A model generated the notes under the pieces. That model was not told the DNA's origin. It saw nothing but the letters and a program-made list of their open reading frames with translations, and did not search any database. DNA of 54,354 nucleotides, from contig CACZFF010000011.1 in the NCBI GenBank assembly GCA_902780385.1, positions 1-54,354 on the forward strand. Direction: 5' to 3'. Source of the DNA: an uncultured Lachnospiraceae bacterium. GTDB lineage: Bacteria; Bacillota; Clostridia; Lachnospirales; Lachnospiraceae. Position numbers and translations under genes: made by a program. Each line of letters opens with the position of its first letter. Positions within the stretch are counted from its first letter, which is position 1. Shown here piece after piece: positions 16,322 to 23,992 of this stretch.

Positions 16322-18826
16322 ATGGATCGAGAACGGCCGCGCGGCAGAGAAAAGAATGTGACCGGAGAGGGCTCCGGTCTTGGACGCAAAGGATCCGGCC
16401 TGGGCACAGGTCCTGTCGGCTCAAAGGACGGCTACAGCGGCCGGGGAAGCAGCTCCGGAGGAGGCGGCGGACGCAAGATCACCCGCGGCGCGGGACTGAG
16501 CCTTCCTGTGATCATTATCGCAATCCTGGCCTATATGTTCGGCGGCGGAAACATGTTCGGAGGGGGCGGGAACCAGAGCCCGGTCAGTTATGAGTATGGC
16601 ACCTCCAACGAGTCTTCCGGCGGAAGCTTCGGCGGGTATTCCGGCATGTCACAGGGAACCTCTTCAGGAACCTCATCCGGGACATCTTCGGGGACATCCT
16701 CCGGCTCGTCATCCGGTTCTTCCGGAAGTTCCTGGTCCAACAGCGGTGCTGTCGGCACGCTGAGTGAAGATGTCGCGTCCGGTTCCCGCGAGAAACGTAC
16801 GAAGATCATCGGCAACGGCAAAGATGTCGTGACTATCATGGTCTATCTGTGCGGCACGGACCTCGAGTCCCGCAGCAAGATGGCGACATCGGATCTGCAG
16901 GAAATGGCTTCCGCCAAGATTTCCGACAATGTCAACCTGATCGTCTATACCGGAGGCTGCAGCCGCTGGAACAACAACATTATCAGCAGCAGCAAAAACC
17001 AGATCTATCAGGTCAAGCAGGGAGGTCTTCTGCAGCTTGTGGACAATGCGGGCGCCGGCTCCATGACGGATCCCAACACTCTTGTCTCCTTTATCCAGTT
17101 CTGCAAAAAGAACTTCCCCGCAAACCGCAATGAACTGATCCTCTGGGACCACGGTTCAGGTTCGGTCAGCGGATACGGATATGATGAAAAACACAAAGCC
17201 AGCGGTTCCATGAGCCTGTCGGGCATCAATAAGGCTCTCAAGGCCGGCGGTGTGGAATTTGACTTCATCGGATTCGACGCCTGCCTGATGGCGACTGCCG
17301 AGACCGGACTCATGCTCAACAGCTACGCGGACTATATGATCGCGTCCGAAGAAACAGAGCCCGGCATCGGCTGGTACTACACCGACTGGCTGACGGCGCT
17401 GAGCAAAAATACATCCATGCCCACGACCGAGATCGGCAGAAACATTGTCGACAGCTTTGTCGACACCTGCGAGAAGCGCACACCCGGCCAGGGCACTACT
17501 TTGTCGGTCACTGATCTGGCAGAGCTCTCCAATACGATCCCTGCTAAGCTGAATGCTTTTGCCCAGTCCATTACCAAGTCCATTCAGGAAAAGGATTACA
17601 AGACCATTTCCAGCGCCCGCAGGGGAAGCCGTGAATTTGCCAGAAGCGCCAGGATCGACCAGGTCGACCTTGCCCACCTCGCCTATAATGTCGGCAGCTC
17701 TCAGGGTAAGGAGCTTGCCGAAGCCATCCGCAAGGCAGTCAAATACAATCGTACTTCCAGGGGAATGACAAATGCCTACGGCCTGTCTATTTATTTCCCC
17801 TATCAGAGCACAAAATATGTCGACAAAGCGACCCAGTCCTACAGTGAGATCGGCATGGGTGAAGAGTATTCCCAGGCCATCCGTGCCTTTGCAAGCCTCC
17901 AGGTCAGCGGACAGGCGGCGGCAGGCGGCAGCAGCACCGGTTCCCCGATCCCTTCCCTCTTCGGGACACTTCTGGACAGCAGCGCTTACGGCGGTTCTTC
18001 CTCCGGCTCTTATTCCGGAACCTCTCCCTATGGCTCCTCCGGCATGAGCGAGGAGATGATCAGCCAGCTGCTGGGAAGCTTCCTGGGCGGCAACTACAGC
18101 TCGATCAGCGGTCTTTCCTCCTCAAATGCGGGATTCCTTTCCAACCGCATGGTCAGCGACGAAGAGACCATCCAGTATATCGCGGAAAACCACATCGACA
18201 CTTCCGCCCTCTACTGGACAGAGAACGAAGAAGGCAAGCCGGTCATGAAGCTCTCAGAGCAGCAGTGGGGTCTTGTCCAGTCCCTTGATCTCAACCTCTT
18301 CTACGATGACGGAGAAGGATATATCGACCTGGGACTTGACAACATCTACAGCTTCGACGAGGACGGAAACCTTGTGGCGGATGACGGCGATACATGGCTT
18401 GCCATCAACGGCCACATCGTCCCCTATTACCATCTGGATACCACTGAGGACGGGGAAAACTGGACCATCACAGGCCGTGTTCCCGCCTTCCTCAACGATG
18501 AGCGTGTGAGCCTCATCATCGTCTTTGACAACGACACTCCCACAGGCTATGTCGCCGGTGCGTCCACTGAGTACGACGACGAGGAGATCGAGGTCATCGC
18601 CAAGAATCTCACTGAGATCGAGGACGGAGATGTGATCGACTTTATCTGCGACTATTACACCTATGACGGAGAATATCAGGACAGCTACCGCATGATCGAG
18701 CCCATTACTGTCGACGGCGGCCTCAAGGTCAGCGATGTCACCCTTCCCGGCGGCAGTGTCCGTCTCACCTATCGCCTGACCGACATTTACAACCAGGCCT
18801 ACTGGACCGAGACGATCAACCACTGA
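16322..18826 (+). CDS. Membrane-anchored clostripain-like (C11) cysteine peptidase
   Basis: An 834-residue protein with a Gly/Ser/Arg-rich cytoplasmic N-terminus, one membrane helix (about residues 59-74), a long Ser/Gly/Thr linker (95-145), and a peptidase C11 domain (about 168-520). The catalytic His is H277 in LWDHGSG and the Cys is C321 in FDACLMA. C11 enzymes cut after Arg or Lys and often self-activate. A second Ser/Gly linker (about 540-590) leads to a 240-residue C-terminal domain of unknown fold. GGGAGG precedes ATG 16322. Its placement near a surface adhesin and wall hydrolase suggests extracellular processing. Confidence 0.88.
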   Translation: MDRERPRGREKNVTGEGSGLGRKGSGLGTGPVGSKDGYSGRGSSSGGGGGRKITRGAGLSLPVIIIAILAYMFGGGNMFGGGGNQSPVSYEYGTSNESSGGSFGGYSGMSQGTSSGTSSGTSSGTSSGSSSGSSGSSWSNSGAVGTLSEDVASGSREKRTKIIGNGKDVVTIMVYLCGTDLESRSKMATSDLQEMASAKISDNVNLIVYTGGCSRWNNNIISSSKNQIYQVKQGGLLQLVDNAGAGSMTDPNTLVSFIQFCKKNFPANRNELILWDHGSGSVSGYGYDEKHKASGSMSLSGINKALKAGGVEFDFIGFDACLMATAETGLMLNSYADYMIASEETEPGIGWYYTDWLTALSKNTSMPTTEIGRNIVDSFVDTCEKRTPGQGTTLSVTDLAELSNTIPAKLNAFAQSITKSIQEKDYKTISSARRGSREFARSARIDQVDLAHLAYNVGSSQGKELAEAIRKAVKYNRTSRGMTNAYGLSIYFPYQSTKYVDKATQSYSEIGMGEEYSQAIRAFASLQVSGQAAAGGSSTGSPIPSLFGTLLDSSAYGGSSSGSYSGTSPYGSSGMSEEMISQLLGSFLGGNYSSISGLSSSNAGFLSNRMVSDEETIQYIAENHIDTSALYWTENEEGKPVMKLSEQQWGLVQSLDLNLFYDDGEGYIDLGLDNIYSFDEDGNLVADDGDTWLAINGHIVPYYHLDTTEDGENWTITGRVPAFLNDERVSLIIVFDNDTPTGYVAGASTEYDDEEIEVIAKNLTEIEDGDVIDFICDYYTYDGEYQDSYRMIEPITVDGGLKVSDVTLPGGSVRLTYRLTDIYNQAYWTETINH

Positions 18827-18899
18827 TACCGGCCTCAGCCGGCCGCTTAACCCGGTTTTTCACGCAGAGCAGCGATCCAACAGGATTTGATAAAACCAT

Positions 18900-19598
18900 A
18901 TGATCAATAGAGCGAATCAGATATTAAATAACAGGAGACATCCCGGCGGCAAAAAAGCGCCTCGCCGCCGGGACGCTTCGGATCGTCCTCTCCGGGAACA
19001 AAAAAGCCCGGACCGCGCCGGACAGCTCAACAGGGGATCCCAGCAATGGATCCCCTTTGCTTCCTATTGTACTACAGGGCAGTTTATGGATCTGGAGAAC
19101 GGCTACAAGCGCCACTGCAGCCCGACTGCGGCAGTGAATATCGTCCGCACCCTCAAAAAGTGCCTCGAAGATAATCGCAGACCCAACGAGAGCAGTGACG
19201 AGATGTTCCTACAGTTTGCGGAGATCGGAAGGCGGACCCACATATACTGGAACCAGGACATCCTGGGACACTTCGGGGGCACATCCAATTTCCTGACCGG
19301 CATCTTTCTGCGCAGCTGCCTGCGTGCGGCGGGACTGAAAAAAAGGGTACGGGTGCGTTTTCACCCGTGGATCACTGCGGATGCCGTCGAGAGAGCCCTG
19401 GAACGTGGTTCCATCGTGCTGCTGCAGGTCTACCGCCACCCCAAGTATAAAAATCACCACATGCTCTGCTACGCCTGCAGGAGAACGGATGCCGGAGAAA
19501 GAGAGTTTCTACTGGCGGATGGCTGGAAGCCCGGTCCTCTCTGGGTCGACAGCAAGACCATCGGACACGGCCATTATCTGACCATCCGTCCCGTCTGA
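18900..19598 (+). CDS. C39-like cysteine peptidase candidate, start uncertain
   Basis: Up to 232 residues. The conserved-looking part starts near GQFMDLENGYKRHCSPTAAVNIV and resembles C39/papain-like folds, where a Cys near the start of a helix is followed by His and Asp. Candidates are the Cys of HCSPTAA, the His of HHMLCY and the Asp of LADGW. The first ~60 codons are very Arg/Lys-rich, overlap three DNA hairpins and lack a good ribosome site, so translation may really start at ATG 19086. No signal peptide is visible with either start. It follows the C11 peptidase. Function is a motif-based guess. Confidence 0.5.
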   Translation: MINRANQILNNRRHPGGKKAPRRRDASDRPLREQKSPDRAGQLNRGSQQWIPFASYCTTGQFMDLENGYKRHCSPTAAVNIVRTLKKCLEDNRRPNESSDEMFLQFAEIGRRTHIYWNQDILGHFGGTSNFLTGIFLRSCLRAAGLKKRVRVRFHPWITADAVERALERGSIVLLQVYRHPKYKNHHMLCYACRRTDAGEREFLLADGWKPGPLWVDSKTIGHGHYLTIRPV

Positions 19599-19617
19599 CG
19601 GGTCTGTCTTTTTCCCC

Positions 19618-19664
19618 TTTTTCCAGCACTTTTTCCAGCACTTTTTCCGGCCCTTTTTTCAGCC
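19618..19664 (+). repeat. 12-bp T-rich tandem array after the C39-like gene
   Basis: Units of the form TTTTTCCAGCAC repeat four times with drift (the last is 11 bases), starting 20 bases after the stop. The T runs could also slow or end transcription. Confidence 0.7.
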
Positions 19665-19717
19665 TTTCTTTCCAACATTTTTTCTGCTTTTTTTGCGGAA
19701 TATTTTAAAAAATCTGA

Positions 19718-19747
19718 TTGACAGAATTCCTTATGCTGTGGTAATAT
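19718..19747 (+). promoter_or_regulatory. Promoter of the tRNA gene
   Basis: TTGACA (19718-19723) and TAATAT (19742-19747) are 18 bases apart, about 34 bases before the tRNA. Confidence 0.65.
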
Positions 19748-19780
19748 ACATTCGTTGCGGAAAACAGCAACATACAATTC

Positions 19781-19853
19781 GCTGGCATAGCACAGTCGGT
19801 AGTGCGTCGCATTGGTAGTGCGGAGGTCACGAGTTCGATTCTCGTTGCCAGCT
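19781..19853 (+). tRNA. tRNA-Thr (anticodon GGU)
   Basis: A full cloverleaf is visible: acceptor GCTGGCA pairs with TGCCAGC, the D stem is GCAC/GTGC, the anticodon stem TCGCA/TGCGG has a 7-base loop TTGGTAG with anticodon GGT, and the T arm is ACGAG-TTCGATT-CTCGT. The discriminator base is T and no CCA is encoded. It reads ACC and ACU codons. It has its own promoter and terminator. Confidence 0.93.
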
Positions 19854-19858
19854 CTGAG

Positions 19859-19902
19859 AAGTCCCTGAGAACCTGTTGAATGAGGTTTTGAGGGGCTTTT
19901 TT
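19859..19902 (+). terminator. Terminator of the tRNA gene
   Basis: AAGTCCCT pairs with AGGGGCTT (one wobble), with AACCT/AGGTT above it, and six T residues at the end. It starts six bases after the tRNA. Confidence 0.85.
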
Positions 19903-19926
19903 CTTTCCTGATTATTGCTTTTATGT

Positions 19927-20025
19927 ATCAGCCCCATCAACCGATAAAAAGCCGTATGGAACGCTATCAGCCCCATCAACCGATAAAAAGCCGTATGGAA
20001 CGCTATCAGCCGCATGAAGCGGTCA
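19927..20025 (+). repeat. 39-bp tandem direct repeat
   Basis: Two identical 39-base units (19927-19965 and 19966-20004) are followed by a diverged partial third. There are no spacers, so this is not a CRISPR array. It fills the gap between the tRNA terminator and the HD-domain gene. Confidence 0.9.
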
Positions 20026-20119
20026 AACTTCATGGATCCCCTTACGGACAGCTGCAAAGAGAATAGATTTTGCAAAAGATTTTGAGGAGAATGCAGAATT
20101 CGCTGAGAAAGGAAACGCA

Positions 20120-20947
20120 ATGCTTTACACAGAACTTACGAAAAAAGCAATCCGGATCTGTTTTAATGCCCATTGCACCGAGAATGATAAGGGGGAGACC
20201 CCTTATGTTTTTCATCCCTTTCATCTTGCAGAGCAGATGGAGACGGAAGAGGAGACCTGTGCCGCACTCCTGCATGATGTCGTAGAGGATACAAATATGG
20301 GCTTTGCTGATCTGGAGGCAGAGGGATTTCCAAAGTCTGTCGTAGATGCGCTGAGGCTGCTGACCCATGACGAGAAGACAGATTATATGGATTATGTGAA
20401 GGCACTTTCAGGCAACCGGATCGCTGCACGTGTGAAACTGGCAGACCTGCGGCACAACAGCACGGCGGGACGTCTTCCCTTCATAGGAGACAAGGAAAGA
20501 GAAAGGATGGGCAAATACCTGGAAGCGCAGGCAATCCTGACCGGCGGTGAATACGATCTGGAAGAGATGACACTCAGCCTTCGATACAGGATTCCCCTTT
20601 CCGACAGGCAGGATATCCGGGAAAGACGGTATGGACTCAATACCGGAGAAGACCTGCACGGGCAGAAAACAGGGATAGACCTCCATGTGCAGGACGACGG
20701 AAAAGACCTGCCCGGACAGGCCGTCGGAGAAGGCCTGCAGACAGAGTCCGCTCCGCTCACAGTTGTCCTGGAACCGGACGGACGGGTCCGCAGATATATC
20801 CTGGTATTTCCGTCAGAAAGACGGGAAAGGGACTATCGGGAGCTTTATCCCCTTATGGAAGATCTGGAAGGGCACGGGTATTCAACTGCATATGCCTTAT
20901 CGTGCATTCGAAACAGCACGGGCTGCCCGTGGAATATGGTGCCGTAA
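20120..20947 (+). CDS. HD-domain hydrolase related to (p)ppGpp hydrolases
   Basis: The N-terminal ~150 residues carry an HD_4-like metal-dependent fold: H33 in the PYVFHPFHLAEQ helix, HD at the ALLHDVVEDT motif and a later ARVKLADLRHN motif, as in the hydrolase half of RelA/SpoT and in small alarmone hydrolases. No synthetase domain is present. Residues about 175-210 contain a degenerate GxDLxxQ repeat, and the last ~65 residues (after PLTVVLEPDG) are a separate unrecognised unit. The 275-residue protein is longer than a stand-alone small alarmone hydrolase. GAAAGGA precedes ATG 20120. Substrate is uncertain. Confidence 0.7.
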   Translation: MLYTELTKKAIRICFNAHCTENDKGETPYVFHPFHLAEQMETEEETCAALLHDVVEDTNMGFADLEAEGFPKSVVDALRLLTHDEKTDYMDYVKALSGNRIAARVKLADLRHNSTAGRLPFIGDKERERMGKYLEAQAILTGGEYDLEEMTLSLRYRIPLSDRQDIRERRYGLNTGEDLHGQKTGIDLHVQDDGKDLPGQAVGEGLQTESAPLTVVLEPDGRVRRYILVFPSERRERDYRELYPLMEDLEGHGYSTAYALSCIRNSTGCPWNMVP

Positions 20948-20962
20948 GCAATACATGGCGGG

Positions 20963-21202
20963 TCAGTAGATTTTCTTGATCTCACCCTGTATGCCGTACT
21001 GTGTCCGGAAGGATTCCAGGTCCGCAGGTGAGCGGATGAACATGACTTCGGAGAAGGCACCGGTCTTTTTATCTTTAAAGCCCGCGACCTGCTCGCCGTT
21101 GCAGATGCTGCAACGCAGCACAGGCTCCTGCAGGGCTGGATCATATGTATGAGAAGCGTCCTGTGCGTGTCCTGCCTTCTTGTCCTTTTTCAGAAAAAAC
21201 AT
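20963..21202 (-). CDS. Small conserved CxxC protein, unknown
   Basis: This 79-residue protein has a Lys-rich start, then a VLRCSICNGEQVAGFKDKKTG segment and a final EIKKIY. The single CxxC could be half of a zinc site if the protein dimerises. I recall similar short proteins in Lachnospiraceae, with no established function. It converges on the HD-domain gene with 15 bases between the stops, and a GAAAGGAGC ribosome site precedes the ATG. Confidence 0.65.
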   Translation of the reverse strand: MFFLKKDKKAGHAQDASHTYDPALQEPVLRCSICNGEQVAGFKDKKTGAFSEVMFIRSPADLESFRTQYGIQGEIKKIY

Positions 21203-21295
21203 TGTCGAAGCTCCTTTCTAAAAATGACATGTCAAAATGATATACCTGGATGATATGCCGCTCTCCGGATCGGCAGCATTTGCCGCTTTGTTGGA

Positions 21296-21366
21296 ATGCG
21301 ATTTTCGCAGCGTTACAGCAATGCGAAGCTTAGCTGCCGCCCTCGATAGGGCGTGTACTTGTAACG
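21296..21366. repeat. GTTAC...GTAAC hairpin element, copy B
   Basis: A short TGCGA/TCGCA hairpin (21296-21309) is followed by an outer CGTTACA/TGTAACG stem (21311-21317 with 21360-21366) that encloses a CGCCCT/AGGGCG hairpin. It lies between the small CxxC gene and the sufB terminator. The minus-strand start resembles the start of the element at 31298. Confidence 0.65.
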
Positions 21367-21374
21367 TTATTAAG

Positions 21375-21414
21375 AAAGCTCCTGCAGCAATCACACAGAT
21401 GCCGCAGGAGCTTT
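21375..21414 (-). terminator. Terminator of the sufB operon
   Basis: An 11-bp perfect stem (AAAGCTCCTGC with GCAGGAGCTTT) lies just past the sufB stop. On the minus strand the stem ends in CTTTCTTAATAA. Confidence 0.75.
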
Positions 21415-21428
21415 TTGAGTCAAATGAT

Positions 21429-22364
21429 TTATTTCAGGAATCCGTTGATGATCTGTTCTTCAGCTTCGGCCTCGGTGAGTCCGAGGGTCATGAGCTTGAT
21501 GATCTGTTCGCCGGCGATCTTGCCGATGGCAGCCTCGTGAACGAGGGCAGCCTCTGTGCTGTTGGCTTCGAGGGACGGAACAGCGAGGATGCGGCCCTCA
21601 TCCATGATGATGGAATCGCACTCGGTGTGGCCGTGGCAGGCGGCATTGCCGAGAATGCACATATCAAGCTTCTGATAGGATTTATCGCGTGCGACAGAAC
21701 GGGAGACGACATCCGCGCTGGAGTCATCGCCGTTGAGGACGACCTTATAAATACTGTAGGCATCCTGTGTTCCGTGGGTCATCAGGCGCTCCTGAACGAC
21801 CAGGCGCGCACCGGCACTGAGCTCGGCCTTTGTATCACGTTTGGTGGAATCGACACCCTTGATCTGCACCATTTCCATCTCCATGGTGCTGTTCTCTTCC
21901 ATATAGACCTCTGTGCCGGGATTGAGCAGGCGCTTGCCGGTCCCGTCGCCGGAGCCGTAGTGCTTCTCGACATACTTGACCTTTGCGCCCTTGCCGACAA
22001 AGAAGCGGTGGATACCGTCATGCTCGGAATCCTGTGTGCCGCAGTTGTCGATGCCGCAGCCTGCGACGATCACGACATCGCTGTCCTCGCCGATGTAAAA
22101 ATCGTTGTAGACGACTTCCTTGAGTCCGCTCTGGCTCATGACGACCGGGATATGGACACTCTCATTCTTTGTGCCGGGCTTAATCTTGATGTCGATGCCG
22201 GATCCGTTCTCCTTGGAAATGATATCGATGTTGGCAGTCGTGTTGCGCATGGCGGATTCGCCGTTGGCACGAATGTTAAAAGCGCCTTCAGGCACAGTGT
22301 GCAGGTCTGCAATCTCCTGCAGGAGTCTCTTCTGTATTTCGTCAATTTCTCTGATTTTCAGCAT
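21429..22364 (-). CDS. sufB: SufB/SmsB-type Fe-S scaffold protein
   Basis: One subunit of a minimal SUF system in which SufC and a single SufB/SufD-like protein assemble Fe-S clusters in the cytoplasm. The 311-residue protein is shorter than full SufB (about 470) and matches the core beta-helix: VIVAGCGIDNCG, DGIHRFFVGKGAKVKYVEKHYG, MCILGNAACHGHTECDSI and the C-terminal EAALVHEAAIGKIAGEQ motif. Cysteines in CHGHTEC are candidate cluster ligands. Start ATG 22364 has GGAG six bases before it; a longer frame begins with TTG. It is the last gene of the DUF134-sufC-sufB operon. Confidence 0.88.
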   Translation of the reverse strand: MLKIREIDEIQKRLLQEIADLHTVPEGAFNIRANGESAMRNTTANIDIISKENGSGIDIKIKPGTKNESVHIPVVMSQSGLKEVVYNDFYIGEDSDVVIVAGCGIDNCGTQDSEHDGIHRFFVGKGAKVKYVEKHYGSGDGTGKRLLNPGTEVYMEENSTMEMEMVQIKGVDSTKRDTKAELSAGARLVVQERLMTHGTQDAYSIYKVVLNGDDSSADVVSRSVARDKSYQKLDMCILGNAACHGHTECDSIIMDEGRILAVPSLEANSTEAALVHEAAIGKIAGEQIIKLMTLGLTEAEAEEQIINGFLK

Positions 22365-22465
22365 GTTTATCTCCAATCTGTCCGGACATACCGCTCGCAG
22401 GAGCGGCTTCCTGAAGCGTTTACGCGAAAACGAAAACGGTGAAGGATCAAGTCCTGTTTTTAGCT

Positions 22466-23212
22466 TTATTTTGAAGTGAGTACTTTGCAGGCCTCCACTG
22501 CGGAAGGAGTTCCGATCAGTGTGGGAAGGATCTCTTCTCTGCTGCCTGTCGCGGCGATCCTGCCGCTGCGCAGTACGACGATCTCGTCCGCGATCTCCAG
22601 GATGCGTTCCTGGTGGGAGATGATCATGATGGAACTGTCATGGATCTTTTTGCGCATTTTTTCGAAGACCTGGATCAGGTTCTGGAAACTCCACAGATCG
22701 ATTCCGGCCTCGGGCTCATCAAAAACGGAAAGCCTGGTGCTGCGGGCGAGGACAGTGGCGATTTCGATGCGCTTGAGCTCACCGCCCGAAAGAGAGGCAT
22801 TGACTTCGCGGTTGATATAATCTTTGGCGCACAGGCCGACCTCTGCCAGATACTGGCAAGCATCGGCGGGAGACATCCTCCTGCCGGCAGCCAGGCGGAT
22901 CAGGTCCAGGACCTGGATGCCCTTGAAACGTACAGGCTGCTGGAAAGCAAAGCTGATTCCAGCTTTTGCGCGCTCGGTGATGTTCTTGTCTGTGATATCC
23001 TGGCCGTCCAGGAGAATGCGGCCCGAAGTGGGCTTCTCGATACCGGCGATGATCTTGGCAAGAGTGGATTTGCCGCCGCCGTTGGGACCGGTGATGACTA
23101 CAAACTTATTATCCTCGATCGTGAGGTTGATATCGTTGAGGATCTCTTTATCGACAGAGCCGGTGCCGTTATCCTCTGTGACACCGAACGAGATATTCTG
23201 AAGTTCCAGCAT
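22466..23212 (-). CDS. sufC: SufC-type ABC ATPase
   Basis: The cytoplasmic ATPase that drives SufB during Fe-S assembly. 248 residues, usual length. Walker A GPNGGGKST is at 42-50, signature LSGGE at 141-145, Walker B LSVFDEPEAGID at 161-172, and the switch His is H200. The FDEPEAGIDLWSF segment is typical of SufC rather than transporter ATPases, and no membrane partner is present. A 101-base gap separates it from sufB downstream, and a 63-base gap from the DUF134 gene upstream. Confidence 0.92.
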   Translation of the reverse strand: MLELQNISFGVTEDNGTGSVDKEILNDINLTIEDNKFVVITGPNGGGKSTLAKIIAGIEKPTSGRILLDGQDITDKNITERAKAGISFAFQQPVRFKGIQVLDLIRLAAGRRMSPADACQYLAEVGLCAKDYINREVNASLSGGELKRIEIATVLARSTRLSVFDEPEAGIDLWSFQNLIQVFEKMRKKIHDSSIMIISHQERILEIADEIVVLRSGRIAATGSREEILPTLIGTPSAVEACKVLTSK

Positions 23213-23275
23213 ATTTGTTCTCCTGTAAAAAATGTATGGTTATACTGTAATAAAGACGCACATTTATGAACGTGT

Positions 23276-23644
23276 TTATGAATCGGGATCCTGTCCGGGC
23301 CGTTTGCACGATTCCAGAAAGCAGTCCTCCCTGTTTCCGCCGCACAGCTGCCAGCTTCCGCCTTCGATGATGAGCTCCCTGCTTGAAACGATCGCACTGG
23401 CAACTTTCCTGCGGGCTGACTCGCAGATTTCTGTGGCGGTCGTCCTGGAAATATTCATCTGAACGGCACACTGGCTGTGTGTCAATCCCTCATGATCCAC
23501 AAGGCGCAGGGCCTCGAACTCATCCACTGTGAGGATGACAGGTTCCTCCGCTGCTGATCCTGCGGGAAAAGGGGATGGAGAGGGCACAAACCGCCTGACC
23601 TGCGGCATGTCGCAGACACGCCGGCTTCTCTGAGGCCTTGCCAT
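23276..23644 (-). CDS. DUF134 (UPF0251) helix-turn-helix protein with Cys-rich tail
   Basis: A 122-residue predicted DNA-binding protein. MARPxRxRRV opens it, then VILTVDEFEALRLVDHEGLTHSQCAVQMNISRTTATE (about 36-72) is the sigma-70-region-4-like helix-turn-helix of the DUF134 family. There are six cysteines (11, 59, 74, 101, 108, 113). The last three form a C-x6-C-x4-C tail that could hold an Fe-S cluster or zinc. GGAGG precedes the ATG. It is the first gene of the operon with sufC and sufB, making it a candidate regulator of Fe-S assembly. A TATAAT-like -10 lies at 23688-23693. Confidence 0.85.
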   Translation of the reverse strand: MARPQRSRRVCDMPQVRRFVPSPSPFPAGSAAEEPVILTVDEFEALRLVDHEGLTHSQCAVQMNISRTTATEICESARRKVASAIVSSRELIIEGGSWQLCGGNREDCFLESCKRPGQDPDS

Positions 23645-23992
23645 AAAACACCTCCGTTACTGTGTGTGTATTTTCGACATAAGTCGATTATAGGAGAATA
23701 ACAGGTGGTTTGTCTATACTAATATCACGGCGTATTGTACATCAATACATACAGTTACGCACAAGTAACATATATCCTGAAAAGCTGCCCCGGACCTGCA
23801 GGCGGACGCAGACGGTGAGCTTTGGGATAGAGCAAAAAAACAGCCATGGCAGAAGGTGGTCTGCCATGGCTGATATATGTTTTTTGATTTGCGGCCTTCA
23901 GCCGCTCACACAGGACTTCACTGATTCATACGATGGGGCATTGACTCCATTTTCCGGATCAGTGCACTGTCTTGAATGATATTTCTTATTCC
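23645..23992. other. Intergenic region between the DUF134 gene and glgD
   Basis: It contains a minus-strand TATAAT (23688-23693) as the likely -10 for the DUF134 operon, a GTTAC-N6-GTAAC inverted repeat (about 23754-23769), and the glgD terminator. No gene seen. Confidence 0.5.
23834..23872 (-). terminator. Terminator of the glgC-glgD operon
   Basis: A 13-bp perfect stem (CAGCCATGGCAGA/TCTGCCATGGCTG) with a 6-base loop, read on the minus strand, ends in seven T residues. It lies about 120 bases after the glgD stop. Confidence 0.9.

Noticed and set aside
19927-20025. Direct repeats considered as a CRISPR array
   Set aside because: Units are contiguous with no spacers, and no cas genes are present. 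The 30-bp array at 45331-45480 was rejected for the same reason.
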